From: Argyresthia goedartella
Lineage: Eukaryota > Arthropoda > Insecta > Lepidoptera > Argyresthiidae
DNA: 64,000 nucleotides
Assembly (NCBI GenBank): GCA_949825045.1
Contig: OX463829.1
Location: 22,290,715 to 22,354,714, forward strand
Reading direction: 5' to 3'
The notes under the pieces are model-generated. The model was given only the letters and a program-made list of their open reading frames with translations, did no database searches and had not been told where the DNA came from. Positions 48,004 to 57,837 of the stretch are shown here, piece by piece. The translations under genes were made by a program, and so were the position numbers. Each line of letters starts with the position of its first letter. Within the stretch, counting starts at the first letter, position 1.

Positions 48004-49427
48004 ATGTCGGAATCAGCCGGATATATTATGACCAGGAGCAAGTCGCGAAGGGTGAACGAAGACAACATGTCAAACTCAAACGATGTGGAATCAACGGCGG
48101 GTAGCAGTAGCAACTACCAAGAGGATATATCGCTCCCGGTACAGCCTCAGGCCCTAAACACCTCGACGACGAATAGTAATGGCTTCCCGGCCGTTCGTGG
48201 AACATCACGGCCTGGAAGTAAGACGTCGAGGGCTAGCAGGCTCAGCAGAGAAGCTCGGATGAAGAGAGCGCAGTATGAAGCGGAGCTCGAGCTTCAAAGG
48301 TTAACGGAGGAAAAGGTGCGTGCGCGTGAGCGCGTCATACAGAGCAAGTTGGAGCTTGAAATGGCGGAAATCGAGGCAGAAGATGCAGAAAGCGAAGAGG
48401 ACGATGAATTACGTCACGCTGGTACGCCCGCATATTCAGTGGAAGCGTGGTTGAAGAATGCACAACCACCGGCGCCGGTCGCATCGCCGCGGCCATCGTT
48501 ACGAGCTTCGCCGCCGCCGTCGCCAGTCCCTGTACCAAGAACAGCGCCGCCGACACCACCGCCACCGCATGTGACAACATCGCAATGCCCGCCTAAGGAA
48601 CCACACGCACGTGAGCCGTCCACGGAGCGCCGCCGCAGCACAAGTATTGATATGTTGAGGGAAGCCATCAGCGGCATGACTCGACCTAGACCTGTGCCCA
48701 AGCAGGCGTACGAAATCCCCAAATTTGATGGGAACCCTACATATTGGCTCGGGTTCAAAACGGCGTACGAAACTTCGAAGGCAGCTTACGAGTTTAAGCC
48801 GTTCGAGAATGTGGCGCGACTACGGGTTGCGCTAGTTGGGGACGCAAAGGTGGCAGTAGAAGACTTGCTGCGATCAGCTTGTGACCCAGGTGAAGTAATA
48901 CGCGCGTTGGAAGACTCATTTGGACATCAAGTTTATTGCTGGACTGCGCATTAAAAAAGGTGAAAAATCTTCCTCGCGTCAGCGAAAGTGGTCGCGAGCT
49001 TCGTAGTTTTACCGCCGCAGTCCGAAACTGCGTAGCGTTGTTGAAAGCTGTGCGTGCAGAGGGGTACATCAACAACCCCCAAATAGTTAATGAGTTGCTG
49101 GCAAAGCTTACGCGTTAATTATTATTAAGTGTTATTAAGTGTTAGTGAGCGTTGGGCTATTATCAAAGACAAAAAAATGTGTTTTAGATGTTTAGTTAAG
49201 TCTCATTCTCGTAAGTTTTGTCGTGCGCGGCGGTGCACTAAGTGTAAGTGGCCGCACCATGTATTGCTGCAAGCTGATCGAGCTGAGGTGTCATCACCAT
49301 TGTCGCCGCAAACCACCACGGACACAGGTTTAGTGACAATGTGAAACATTGGGGAGTGTCGGGCTAGAGCGTTGCTCAAAGTTATTCCGGTCTGTTTAGT
49401 GTCGGGTAACGCTGAAGAGCAGCGCAC
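48004..49427 (+). pseudogene. BEL gag, frameshifted
   Basis: 48004-48954 gives an N-terminal coiled coil (RLTEEKVRARERVIQSKLEL), a Pro-rich linker and the conserved capsid start (YEIPKFDGNPTYW). A frameshift near 48935 follows. 48936-49118 continues in another frame (KNLPRVSESGREL). Material then appears deleted, before the zinc knuckle at 49150-49260 (CFRCLVKSHSRKFC, CTKCKWPHH). The errantivirus splits the last part at 49428. Confidence 0.82.
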
Positions 49428-49629
49428 TGTTATGAACTACTTTATTACGTGAATAGAGCAGACGCATGCAATTTACACTTCATTTATATAGAGTTTTGTA
49501 CCTAAAATAGTCAGTCAACCCATAGCCGCGATACTGAAAAGTTGTCTTACTTATTGTGAAAACTAATAAATCTGTGTGGTTAATTAAATAGTTTTTTTTA
49601 AAAAGACCTGCGGCACGGACCCCAAAACA
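49428..49629 (+). repeat. errantivirus 5' LTR
   Basis: 202 bp, tgttatgaactac to ccccaaaaca, identical as read to 57632-57833. It has a TATA-like catttatatagag near 49481 and an AATAAA-like taataaatctg near 49566. Confidence 0.93.
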
Positions 49630-49631
49630 AG

Positions 49632-49648
49632 TGGTGTCAGAAGTGGGA
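49632..49648 (+). other. errantivirus primer-binding site (tRNA-Leu type)
   Basis: tggtgtcagaagtggga, two nt after the LTR, is complementary to the usual 3' end of tRNA-Leu including CCA. This primes minus-strand synthesis. Confidence 0.8.
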
Positions 49649-50447
49649 TGCCAGAAGAAAAACCTTGCTTCGTGTAAGATCTGGCATTTAAAAGAACTCG
49701 CGGTCCCTGTCGCATCAAGAAAGGTCTGTAAATTCAGTGCCGTGTTGCCCGACGATAAGTCTACGCCTTCGCGTGAGCCGCGTGTAGCCCGCAGCATCAC
49801 TGGTCACCGGTTGGTCGACAGTAAGCCTCAGCTCTCGAGCTTGAGCCTGCACTAACTTTCCCCTGGTCGACGGTCAGTCTCCACACATCCTGCTGTGCGA
49901 GCCCGCATCAGAAGAAGACAAGCAGATCATCATCATCGGTTCATCGAGTTGACTCAAACTTCATTTATATTCTTCATTTTATTCACATTTTCCAGCTCAA
50001 TTCATCAAAACCAGTTTCGCAATAATTATTGCACTACGTCGTGACTCCAACTTCAAACAGTAGCCGTCGAAGAATTCCGTAGAAATACGACACTTTTGTG
50101 TCGCCGGACACTTGCCGCTAACTACCTCACCTGTACCGACGTCACTGCTACAACGTGACTACGCCAGTTTTGGTACTTCGGGTCACTTCTTTCTACATCC
50201 CCGGGTTCTCCGAGATGTTCCTGGTTCTCCTGTGAGTTGATTCATCTTTTAAATTATCTGTGAATTGTGTTTTTGAGTGTGAATTTACAGTGTTTCTACG
50301 TTATTTTTACATGAACATTTTTACGTGAACATTTTACAGGGTTTATTTTATACAACACGTTTACACGTTTACTTTTACAAGTCTAGTTTACAACATTTTA
50401 GTTTTGTGTGTCGCATATTCTGTTGCTCTGGATTTTAAATTTCATTC
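49649..50447 (+). other. errantivirus 5' leader
   Basis: About 800 nt without a long open frame. It is expected to hold the packaging signal and the splice donor used for env mRNA. The exact donor was not identified. Confidence 0.6.
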
Positions 50448-51440
50448 ATGGTTCAACCGAAAAAGGAGGAATTTGTTGACGTGGAATCTGCCCTCGAAAC
50501 TTCTGATAGCTCTGGAAGCGAGGCAGAACCCGAACCGAAAGTAAAAGCGCCTAAGAAAAAAATGGCTTCTTCAGTAACTTTGTCGGTTCTTACTAAATTC
50601 ATTCGGCCCTATAATGGTGACCGAGAAACCCTCCCGGCTTTTCTCACTAACTGCGAAAATGCAATCAGTTTAGCTACGACAGAACAACAGAACGTGCTTA
50701 TAAAATATATTGTATCACAGCTCGAAGGCAAGGCTCAATTAGCCTGTTGTTTGAAAAATTTTGAAAGCTGGAGTGATATCAAGTCTTTCCTGAAAACTAC
50801 TTTCGGCGAAAAGAAACACTCCACGCATCTCTTAGTAGATTTGCAAAATTGCCGCCAGAAAGCCGACGAGAGCGTGACGCAATATTCATTGCAAATAGAG
50901 TCGTGTTTAACTCGACTTCAATCCGACATCCATTATAGCTGTGTGGATAAGAGCGAGCTTGTAGGAAGGCTAGCGGCGATGGAGGATTTAGCCCTCAACA
51001 CTTTTATGTTAGGGATGAACACCAAATTTGCACATATTGTTAGGTGCCGCAACCCCAAGACTCTTTCCGAAGCCATCACACACGCTATCGAAGAAGAGAA
51101 AATCTTCAATCTTTCCCGGGTGTCTCAACGAGCATCCCTACAATGCTCTTTCTGTCATCAAAGCGGTCATTCCGCTTCCGATTGTTTTAAAAAGAGAAAA
51201 CAATCTAATGAAGGTCATCGTGTTCATGCTATCAATTCTCCTCCCTCTCAAAGCGGACCTTCTTCTTCAAAATTTGACAGGAACAAAAGTTGTGCCTATT
51301 GTAAAAAGGTAGGGCATCTTATTACTGAGTGTTTTAGATTGAAACGCAAAAACGGTGAGTCATCATCGTCTCCTCAAGCCAGTGTCCACACTGCGCTTGA
51401 ACACTCAGATGAAATCGAAATCGAAACTGATTTAAACTAA
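50448..51440 (+). CDS. gag: errantivirus gag
   Basis: 330 residues. An acidic/basic N terminus comes before a retrotransposon capsid-like region (about residues 55-230: RPYNGDRETLPAFLTNCE, TTFGEKKHSTHLL). Two CCHC zinc knuckles follow (CSFCHQSGHSASDC near 238, CAYCKKVGHLITEC near 285). Many errantivirus Gags lack zinc knuckles, so two is notable. The ORF ends in a TTA AAC TAA that forms the frameshift site into pol. The frame is undamaged. Confidence 0.93.
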   Translation: MVQPKKEEFVDVESALETSDSSGSEAEPEPKVKAPKKKMASSVTLSVLTKFIRPYNGDRETLPAFLTNCENAISLATTEQQNVLIKYIVSQLEGKAQLACCLKNFESWSDIKSFLKTTFGEKKHSTHLLVDLQNCRQKADESVTQYSLQIESCLTRLQSDIHYSCVDKSELVGRLAAMEDLALNTFMLGMNTKFAHIVRCRNPKTLSEAITHAIEEEKIFNLSRVSQRASLQCSFCHQSGHSASDCFKKRKQSNEGHRVHAINSPPSQSGPSSSKFDRNKSCAYCKKVGHLITECFRLKRKNGESSSSPQASVHTALEHSDEIEIETDLN

Positions 51441-51471
51441 AATCGGTTCCGGTTCCGTGTCTACCGGAGCC
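51431..51471 (+). promoter_or_regulatory. -1 ribosomal frameshift signal between gag and pol
   Basis: The heptamer TTTAAAC (51431-51437) is in the T TTA AAC phase of gag, followed at once by the gag stop TAA. After a 7-nt spacer, ggttccggt (51445-51453) pairs with accggagcc (51463-51471) in a 9-bp stem with one G-T pair and a 9-nt loop. A slip back by one base enters the pol frame, which is open from 51431. The slippery site, spacer and stem match the known pattern for -1 frameshifting. Confidence 0.9.
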
Positions 51472-54400
51472 TAATACTCCTATCATAAAAGACACGTTAT
51501 CAAAAAAATCTGCGCCTTCACTCCCCGAGCTTCTACCCAAGGCCAGTTCTGCTAAGCCTCCACTCAAAAAAAGGGTTACCCCTAAGGCTAGCTCAAAAAA
51601 ATCAAATGCTAGGTCTTTACTCAAAAATGAGTTTCTACCCAAGACTAGCTCTACTACTACGCCTCTACTCAAAAATGAGTTTCCCCTTCAGGCTAGTTCT
51701 AATACTCTCAATGAGTCCACGAATCTCTCCCCTCAAGATAACTTGAGTTTTCCGGGGTTTACCCCTAGAGATTCTACATGTGAAGAAAGCACAGTATATA
51801 CTGTTTTTAATCTCAACCCTAGGGTTTCGCTTCCTCACGTGTTTTTACAGACGAGCCGTTCACAGAAACCTCTCTGTTTCTTAATAGATTCGGGTGCTTC
51901 AATTTCCATTGTGAAATTCTCAAGTTTAAATAAGCATTCCGATTTGGGACCTCAAACTATTAAAATTAAAGGTCTAAATGACGACGATTCTCATGTAGAA
52001 TCTCTTGGGTCCCTTGAACTTGACTTATCCTACCGATTTTCCCAACAGAGTATAGTAGCGCTGAACTTCAATTTACACGCGATTAGTGACTCAGTGCGCT
52101 TGCCATTCGATGGCATTCTCGGTAGCGATTTTCTGGACAACTATAAAATGGATATTAAATACTCGACTAAGACTTTGCAAATGCAAAAGTTCTCTATTCC
52201 ATTTTCGCTTAGCAATCCTTGCTTTATTATACCTGCTCGATCCGAAGCAGTTATTGAATGTCTTGTGTCTAATGACATTTCGGAATTAGACTCTTTGCGC
52301 GAAGCGCTGATACTCGATCACACATTCTGCGAAGGTGTCTACCTTGCAAACTGCATTGTCACAGTTAAGCCGAACTATAGAGTTAATGTCTCTATTTTAA
52401 ATACATTGGAAAACCCAATCGAAATCAAAGATTTCTCAGTTCGTCTTACTCCTATGGATTTACCTGTCGACTCTTTTCAGAGCCCATCTCAGAATGTCTT
52501 CTCCACTTCTCATGAAGTTACCTCAGATAGAAAACAACGCGTTCTCGATCAAATTCGTCACGAACATTTAAATTCAGAAGAGAAAAAGGTTCTTCTAGAC
52601 TGTTGTACACAGTACACAGATATATTCTATCTCGAAGGCGATCCTCTCACGTGCACAAATGCAATTCAGCATTCCATCAATACGGGTGATGCCCCTCCGA
52701 TACATGTTAAATCATACCGTTTCCCCGAGGTTCATAAGCAAGAAGTTGAAAACCAAATGCAGAAGATGCTTGCTCAGAATATCATCAGACCTTCTATTTC
52801 ACCTTGGAGTGCCCCAGTTTGGGTGGTTCCCAAAAAGATGGACGCCTCTGGCAAACTAAAGTGGCGCGTTGTCATTGATTATCGTCGTCTAAATGACGTT
52901 ACCGTTAATGAGGTTTACCCTATTCCTTTGATTACAGACATTCTCGATCAGTTGGGTCATTCGAAGTATTTTTCAACCCTTGATTTGGTATCAGGTTTCC
53001 ATCAGATCTGTCTTAATCCTGCTGACTCAGCAAAAACAGGATTTACTGTAACTAACTCAAATGGCACTTCAGGCCACTACGAATTCGTTAGGATGCCATT
53101 CGGACTCAAGAATGCTCCTTCTACCTTCCAAAGATTGATGAATACCGTTCTATCCGGCTTACAAGGACTACATTGTTATGTTTACTTGGACGACTGTATT
53201 GTCTATTCCCATGATCTTGATTCGCACATCCAAAAGCTGAAACTCGTTTTCGACAAATTTCGGGAATTTAACCTAAAAATGCAACCCGACAAATGCGAGT
53301 TTCTGAGACGGGAAGTCTCCTACTTAGGTCACATGATTACCGATAAAGGTGTGTCTCCTAATCCCGAGAAAATCAAGGCCATTTCAGAATTCCCTGTTCC
53401 TCAAAATGCTAAAGATATAAAATCTTTTCTTGGTTTAACTGGCTATTACCGCCGTTTCATAGATAACTTCTCTAAAATCACAAAACCATTGACATGCCTT
53501 CTAAAAAAGGATATCCCTTTTATATGGTCTCAAGAACAAGAATTTTCATTCAATTTTCTCAAAGAGAAATTGATTACGGCTCCTATACTACAATATCCTG
53601 ACTTTACACAGCCTTTCGTGGTCACTACTGACGCTTCTAATTACGCCGTTGGCGCAATTCTTTCCCAAGGCGAGATCGGCAACGACAAGCCCATCGCCTA
53701 TGCGTCCCGAACTTTGAACAAGGCCGAAGGAAACTACTCTACTACAGAGAAAGAACTTTTAGCTATTCTTTTTGGAATTAACACCTTCCGCCCTTATTTA
53801 TATGGGTATAGGTTCAAAATTGTTACCGACCATCGTCCCTTAGTCTGGCTGTTTAACGCTAAAGACCCTGGAGGTCGTCTTCTACGTTGGCGCTTAAAAC
53901 TAGAGGAGTACGATTATGAAATCGCGTACAAACCCGGCAGAGTAAATGCGAATGCAGATGCTCTTTCCCGTAACCCTGTCAATGCCATCTCTCATTCTAA
54001 CCTAAACAAATGCTCTTATGAGATTTACTTTAAAAAGCAATTCACAAAATCAGTATCAAATGATACTCAAATTCAAGAACACAATGAGCCATTACATCTT
54101 TCAAAACATAAATTAGTCGCTTGTCCGACTTCTCTAGACTTCGACTACTCTATGCCGAGCTGCGAACAATTATTATCCACAGTAGACAATTCTGCTGACT
54201 TGCTATCAGCCGAGCGCGAGCCCGAGACCGTGCTCACCGCTCATTCTAATAATAAAAAGTTTTACTTTTTATTTACCAAGGTTCATCATTACGATGAAAC
54301 CTCATATAGAGTCATTTACAACCTAATAATGAAATTACGTGATGTTGTTATTGCTGAAGACCAAACAGACTTAGCAATTCCCGATTTTTCAGAACCTTTC

Positions 54401-55537
54401 ACGAAATTAGACTATACAAAGGTTTACAATATCATTTCATTTGTGTTTCACGGCACTAATATCAAGATTCATATCTACAAAAATCAAATTAATTACCCTT
54501 CACCCGTCGAAGTTCCAAAAATATTGAAAGAAAATCACGGTACCACTATTGCTGGTCACCCAGGCATTCAGAGAATGTTTAACAGAATTAGAGCCACTTA
54601 TTATTGGAAAGGTATGCGCTCCGACATTGAGCGATTTGTTAAAGACTGCAATCTATGTAAAATAAATAAACCCTTACGGAAATGTAACAAGGCTCCAATG
54701 ATTATAACATCATCTAGTACCAAGCCCTTTGAGCGATTAGCTCTGGACATTGTTGGTCCTCTGCCTGAGGCTGGATTTCAAAAGTTTAAATTTATCTTGA
54801 CACTTCAAGATGATTTGACCAAATTCTCTTGCGCTTACCCTATGATTGGGTCTACTACAGATGAAGTTGCGCGTAATTTGATTCACTTCTTTTCTCTTTT
54901 TGGATTTCCAAAGATGATCTTATCCGACCAAGGTACATGTTTTACCTCTGAGTTGTTTAAACAACTCACGCAAATTCTTAAGGTTAAATCCCTCTATTCA
55001 ACTCCTTATCATCCCCAAACCAATGGTGCGCTAGAACGCAGCCACGCTACTCTTAAAGAGTATTTAAAATCATTCGTTAACGAAAACCACAATGATTGGC
55101 ATTGTTATTTAGCTACGGCTATATTGGCCTATAACACTACTCCTCACTGCACAACGCAGTTCACTCCTTTCGAGTTACTTTACGGTTACCAACCGTCTAT
55201 CCCAAGTAGTGTCTACGACTCTAATGACGGTACTACCTATCAAGAGTACATTAGGGCTCTACAATATAGGATGAAATATAGTAGACAACGAGCCCTTGAA
55301 AATATACAGAAAAGTAAAGAGTCCTCTAAAACATATTACGATGGTTCCACCAAGGACATTAAATACAAAGTTGGAGATTTAGTATATCTCAAACAGCATC
55401 ACAGGCTCCGAAAAGCCTTATCTCCTATCTGGAAAGGACCCTTCAAAGTTTTAAAGGTCCACGACAAAAATAACGTAACTATTTGCGTCAATCGCAAACA
55501 CGTGAAGTATCACGTTAATGAACTGAAACCTGGTTGA
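51431..55537 (+). CDS. pol: errantivirus pol (protease, RT, RNase H, integrase)
   Basis: Made as a Gag-Pol fusion by -1 frameshifting; the pol frame is open from 51431. A linker of about 100 residues contains several LLKNEF/LPKxSS repeats. Domains in order: aspartic protease (LIDSGAS), reverse transcriptase (VIDYRRLND, YLDD), and RNase H (TDASNYAVGA, TTEKELLAI, TDHRPLVW). Integrase follows, with an HHCC finger (GHPGIQRM...CNLC) and a D,D-35-E core (LDIVGPL, LSDQGT, PQTNGALERSH). A C-terminal GPF-type module (SPIWKGPFKVLKVH) ends the protein. All catalytic residues are present and no break was seen. Confidence 0.95.
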   Translation, partial: FKLKSVPVPCLPEPNTPIIKDTLSKKSAPSLPELLPKASSAKPPLKKRVTPKASSKKSNARSLLKNEFLPKTSSTTTPLLKNEFPLQASSNTLNESTNLSPQDNLSFPGFTPRDSTCEESTVYTVFNLNPRVSLPHVFLQTSRSQKPLCFLIDSGASISIVKFSSLNKHSDLGPQTIKIKGLNDDDSHVESLGSLELDLSYRFSQQSIVALNFNLHAISDSVRLPFDGILGSDFLDNYKMDIKYSTKTLQMQKFSIPFSLSNPCFIIPARSEAVIECLVSNDISELDSLREALILDHTFCEGVYLANCIVTVKPNYRVNVSILNTLENPIEIKDFSVRLTPMDLPVDSFQSPSQNVFSTSHEVTSDRKQRVLDQIRHEHLNSEEKKVLLDCCTQYTDIFYLEGDPLTCTNAIQHSINTGDAPPIHVKSYRFPEVHKQEVENQMQKMLAQNIIRPSISPWSAPVWVVPKKMDASGKLKWRVVIDYRRLNDVTVNEVYPIPLITDILDQLGHSKYFSTLDLVSGFHQICLNPADSAKTGFTVTNSNGTSGHYEFVRMPFGLKNAPSTFQRLMNTVLSGLQGLHCYVYLDDCIVYSHDLDSHIQKLKLVFDKFREFNLKMQPDKCEFLRREVSYLGHMITDKGVSPNPEKIKAISEFPVPQNAKDIKSFLGLTGYYRRFIDNFSKITKPLTCLLKKDIPFIWSQEQEFSFNFLKEKLITAPILQYPDFTQPFVVTTDASNYAVGAILSQGEIGNDKPIAYASRTLNKAEGNYSTTEKELLAILFGINTFRPYLYGYRFKIVTDHRPLVWLFNAKDPGGRLLRWRLKLEEYDYEIAYKPGRVNANADALSRNPVNAISHSNLNKCSYEIYFKKQFTKSVSNDTQIQEHNEPLHLSKHKLVACPTSLDFDYSMPSCEQLLSTVDNSADLLSAEREPETVLTAHSNNKKFYFLFTKVHHYDETSYRVIYNLIMKLRDVVIAEDQTDLAIPDFSEPFTKLDYTKVYNIISFVFHGTNIKIHIYKNQINYPSPVEVPKILKENHGTTIAGHPGIQRMFNRIRATYYWKGMRSDIERFVKDCNLCKINKPLRKCNKAPMIITSSSTKPFERLALDIVGPLPEAGFQKFKFILTLQDDLTKFSCAYPMIGSTTDEVARNLIHFFSLFGFPKMILSDQGTCFTSELFKQLTQILKVKSLYSTPYHPQTNGALERSHATLKEYLKSFVNENHNDWHCYLATAILAYNTTPHCTTQFTPFELLYGYQPSIPSSVYDSNDGTTYQEYIRALQYRMKYSRQRALENIQKSKESSKTYYDGSTKDIKYKVGDLVYLKQHHRLRKALSPIWKGPFKVLKVHDKNNVTICVNRKHVKYHVNELKPG

Positions 55538-57489
55538 AAGCCTCTCTCATTTGTTTCAGGTTTCTCCACTTTCAAGGTTCTATATCAGAACCCGTAATAC
55601 AAGAAATAGTCCATAGTCCTGGAATCTATTTCGACCCGACTTCCGTCGCATACTTTTATGATGATTACTGGAATGTGGTCACTCACGTCGAGGTCTCACA
55701 TATCAAGCCTTATCTTGACAAAATTGAACAATCTATGAATAGTATTTCTTATCTTTGTAAACAAGCTCAGAACTTAGCTTATAACGTTGATTGTAAGGAT
55801 ACTTTTAGTCCTTTAGAAATATTACTTAATGCTGACTTACTGAAATTCGATTCCCTATTCCATATTATCTCTCAAGAGCCTCAGACACGTTTTAAAAGGT
55901 CCTTAGAATTCGGTGGTGAAATATTGAAGTTTTTCTTTGGAACATTAGATGCAGATGATGCTCGCAAGTATGATGCTGCTGTTTCAGCCTGTCAACAGAA
56001 CGAAAACGAGATGTTTTCCTTGATGAAAGACAACATCCATGTTGTTCAATCTACGATTAATAATTTTAATGTGTCTATCCGTAAACTTAATGATAACGAA
56101 GATAGAATTAATAAACAGATAAATAAGCTTAACATAGTCTTATCTGAAAATGCTAAGATTAATAATAATTATATAAATGTAGCTAAAATTAATGGTTTAG
56201 TTAATATTCTTGAAAGCTCATTGTTAGCTATTTCAAATACCTTAGATACTATTTTGAATGCTATTTTATTTTCTAAGTCTAATATTTTACACCCCTATGT
56301 ACTTACCCCTACAAGGTTGTTTACTGAACTATCTACAAATAGTAAATCAATACAGAAAAATGTTGATTTTCCTACTCCCCTAACTCAAGATGACATTCAT
56401 ACTATTATTGATCTTTCCAAACTGACGTCATATTATTACAACAATAAATTATTTTTTATTCTGCAAATACCTTTAATTAAACTTCAGAAATTTAATGTTC
56501 ATAAAATGATAGCTTTGCCTACCCCTCATGATACAAGCTTTCAGACTTACGCTCTTATTTACCCCACTAAGCTATATATGGCTGTAACAACTGATAGGTT
56601 GAGTTACGCACTACTTGATGATGTCAATGTATGTAAAACTGTTAATTATGATTATATTATATGTCCTTCCGTATCTGTCTTATCAACTATTAGTAACCCG
56701 TCTTGTGAAACTAAGCTGTTGACTGAAGTCACTTTGTCACTTCCTGAAATATGTAATTCTAAGTTGTTATATGGTAGTATTAATTTGTGGCAAAAGCTTC
56801 ATGATGGAAAATGGATCTATGTTCAATCTAAACCTAATAAGCTCACTGTTAAATGTAAAGATGAAATTAAAGATTATACCTTATCAGGTACCGGAATATT
56901 ATCACTTGAAAATAATTGTGTTGCTTACTTTCAGACTTTACAGCTTTCACCCTCTCATGTTTTTACTTCAACCCTTCCTCGTCAACTCTCTATTGACTTT
57001 GATATTACAGAAGATGAATGCTGTAATCGCAAGATTATTAATAATACTATTGATAAGCTATCTCCTTTACATTTGTCTCATATTAATTTAGAATCTTTAA
57101 ATGTGGCCTCCCATAAATTGGATTATTTAGAAAACCAGATAAAGCAGGCACAAAGCCAATCTCATATCGTAAAATATGCATCTTATTACTCTATTGCTAC
57201 TTATATTATTCTTGCTGCTATTTTTACATATGTTACTTATAAAGTTTATAGAAAATGTTTTGTTACTGATAAAAATACTTCTTGTTGCATTCAAATCTTT
57301 AATCAATGTTATAATAAGAAAATTAAAAGGGATCAAAATAAAATTAATAATTCTATTGAACTAACTGAGTTCACTGATGATGAAGAATGTGACAAGAAGT
57401 CAATCAAGAGCCTTCCAGAGGCTTTACCATTTAGTGATAAGAAAACAGCATTTCAGAGATCTTCCTCTAGAAATCTTAGTAACTTTTAA
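55534..57489 (+). CDS. env: errantivirus env
   Basis: The open frame of about 650 residues overlaps the pol stop by 4 nt but has no ATG near its start; it opens with TTG. A strong acceptor, ctctctcatttgtttcag, ends at 55559. Env is therefore expected from a spliced mRNA that supplies its start codon, as in other errantiviruses. A basic cleavage site (RFKRS) is followed by an F-type fusion region (GGEILKFFFGTLDADDAR). Long helical/coiled segments follow, and a single C-terminal membrane span (IATYIILAAIFTYVTYKV) with a cytoplasmic tail of about 75 residues. It belongs to the family shared with baculovirus F proteins. No disruption is visible. Description only. Confidence 0.9.
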   Translation: MKASLICFRFLHFQGSISEPVIQEIVHSPGIYFDPTSVAYFYDDYWNVVTHVEVSHIKPYLDKIEQSMNSISYLCKQAQNLAYNVDCKDTFSPLEILLNADLLKFDSLFHIISQEPQTRFKRSLEFGGEILKFFFGTLDADDARKYDAAVSACQQNENEMFSLMKDNIHVVQSTINNFNVSIRKLNDNEDRINKQINKLNIVLSENAKINNNYINVAKINGLVNILESSLLAISNTLDTILNAILFSKSNILHPYVLTPTRLFTELSTNSKSIQKNVDFPTPLTQDDIHTIIDLSKLTSYYYNNKLFFILQIPLIKLQKFNVHKMIALPTPHDTSFQTYALIYPTKLYMAVTTDRLSYALLDDVNVCKTVNYDYIICPSVSVLSTISNPSCETKLLTEVTLSLPEICNSKLLYGSINLWQKLHDGKWIYVQSKPNKLTVKCKDEIKDYTLSGTGILSLENNCVAYFQTLQLSPSHVFTSTLPRQLSIDFDITEDECCNRKIINNTIDKLSPLHLSHINLESLNVASHKLDYLENQIKQAQSQSHIVKYASYYSIATYIILAAIFTYVTYKVYRKCFVTDKNTSCCIQIFNQCYNKKIKRDQNKINNSIELTEFTDDEECDKKSIKSLPEALPFSDKKTAFQRSSSRNLSNF

Positions 57490-57623
57490 GTTTTGGGTTA
57501 GTAATACTAAGTTTTCTTATCTTGTATACTCATAGCAGTTTTCACACAGCCATCCCTACCTTGCATTATATTCTTTTTCAGTTTCCACCCTTCGTTTATC
57601 TTAATGATAACCTTCGTCTTATT

Positions 57624-57631
57624 GGGGGAGC
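57624..57631 (+). other. errantivirus polypurine tract
   Basis: gggggag, one base before the 3' LTR. This primes plus-strand synthesis. Confidence 0.7.
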
Positions 57632-57833
57632 TGTTATGAACTACTTTATTACGTGAATAGAGCAGACGCATGCAATTTACACTTCATTTATATAGAGTTT
57701 TGTACCTAAAATAGTCAGTCAACCCATAGCCGCGATACTGAAAAGTTGTCTTACTTATTGTGAAAACTAATAAATCTGTGTGGTTAATTAAATAGTTTTT
57801 TTTAAAAAGACCTGCGGCACGGACCCCAAAACA
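57632..57833 (+). repeat. errantivirus 3' LTR
   Basis: Identical as read to the 5' LTR at 49428-49629, 202 bp, followed by the GCAC duplication. Confidence 0.93.
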
Positions 57834-57837
57834 GCAC

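Larger units (their letters stand above)
49428..57833 (+). mobile_element. complete errantivirus (Ty3/gypsy with env), 8406 bp
   Basis: Two 202-bp LTRs, a tRNA-Leu-type primer site, open gag, pol and env, a polypurine tract and a 4-bp duplication of GCAC (49424-49427 and 57834-57837). The LTRs read identically by eye, which implies a very recent insertion. Errantiviruses are insect endogenous retroviruses; those with a functional env can form particles. Organisation is closest to the lepidopteran TED-like group, as judged by the env cleavage/fusion region. Its insertion splits the BEL element just before the BEL protease active site. Confidence 0.95.

Noticed and set aside
49480..49800. Antisense frame repeated at 57684-57872
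   Set aside because: Both are the reverse strand of the two identical LTRs, not genes.
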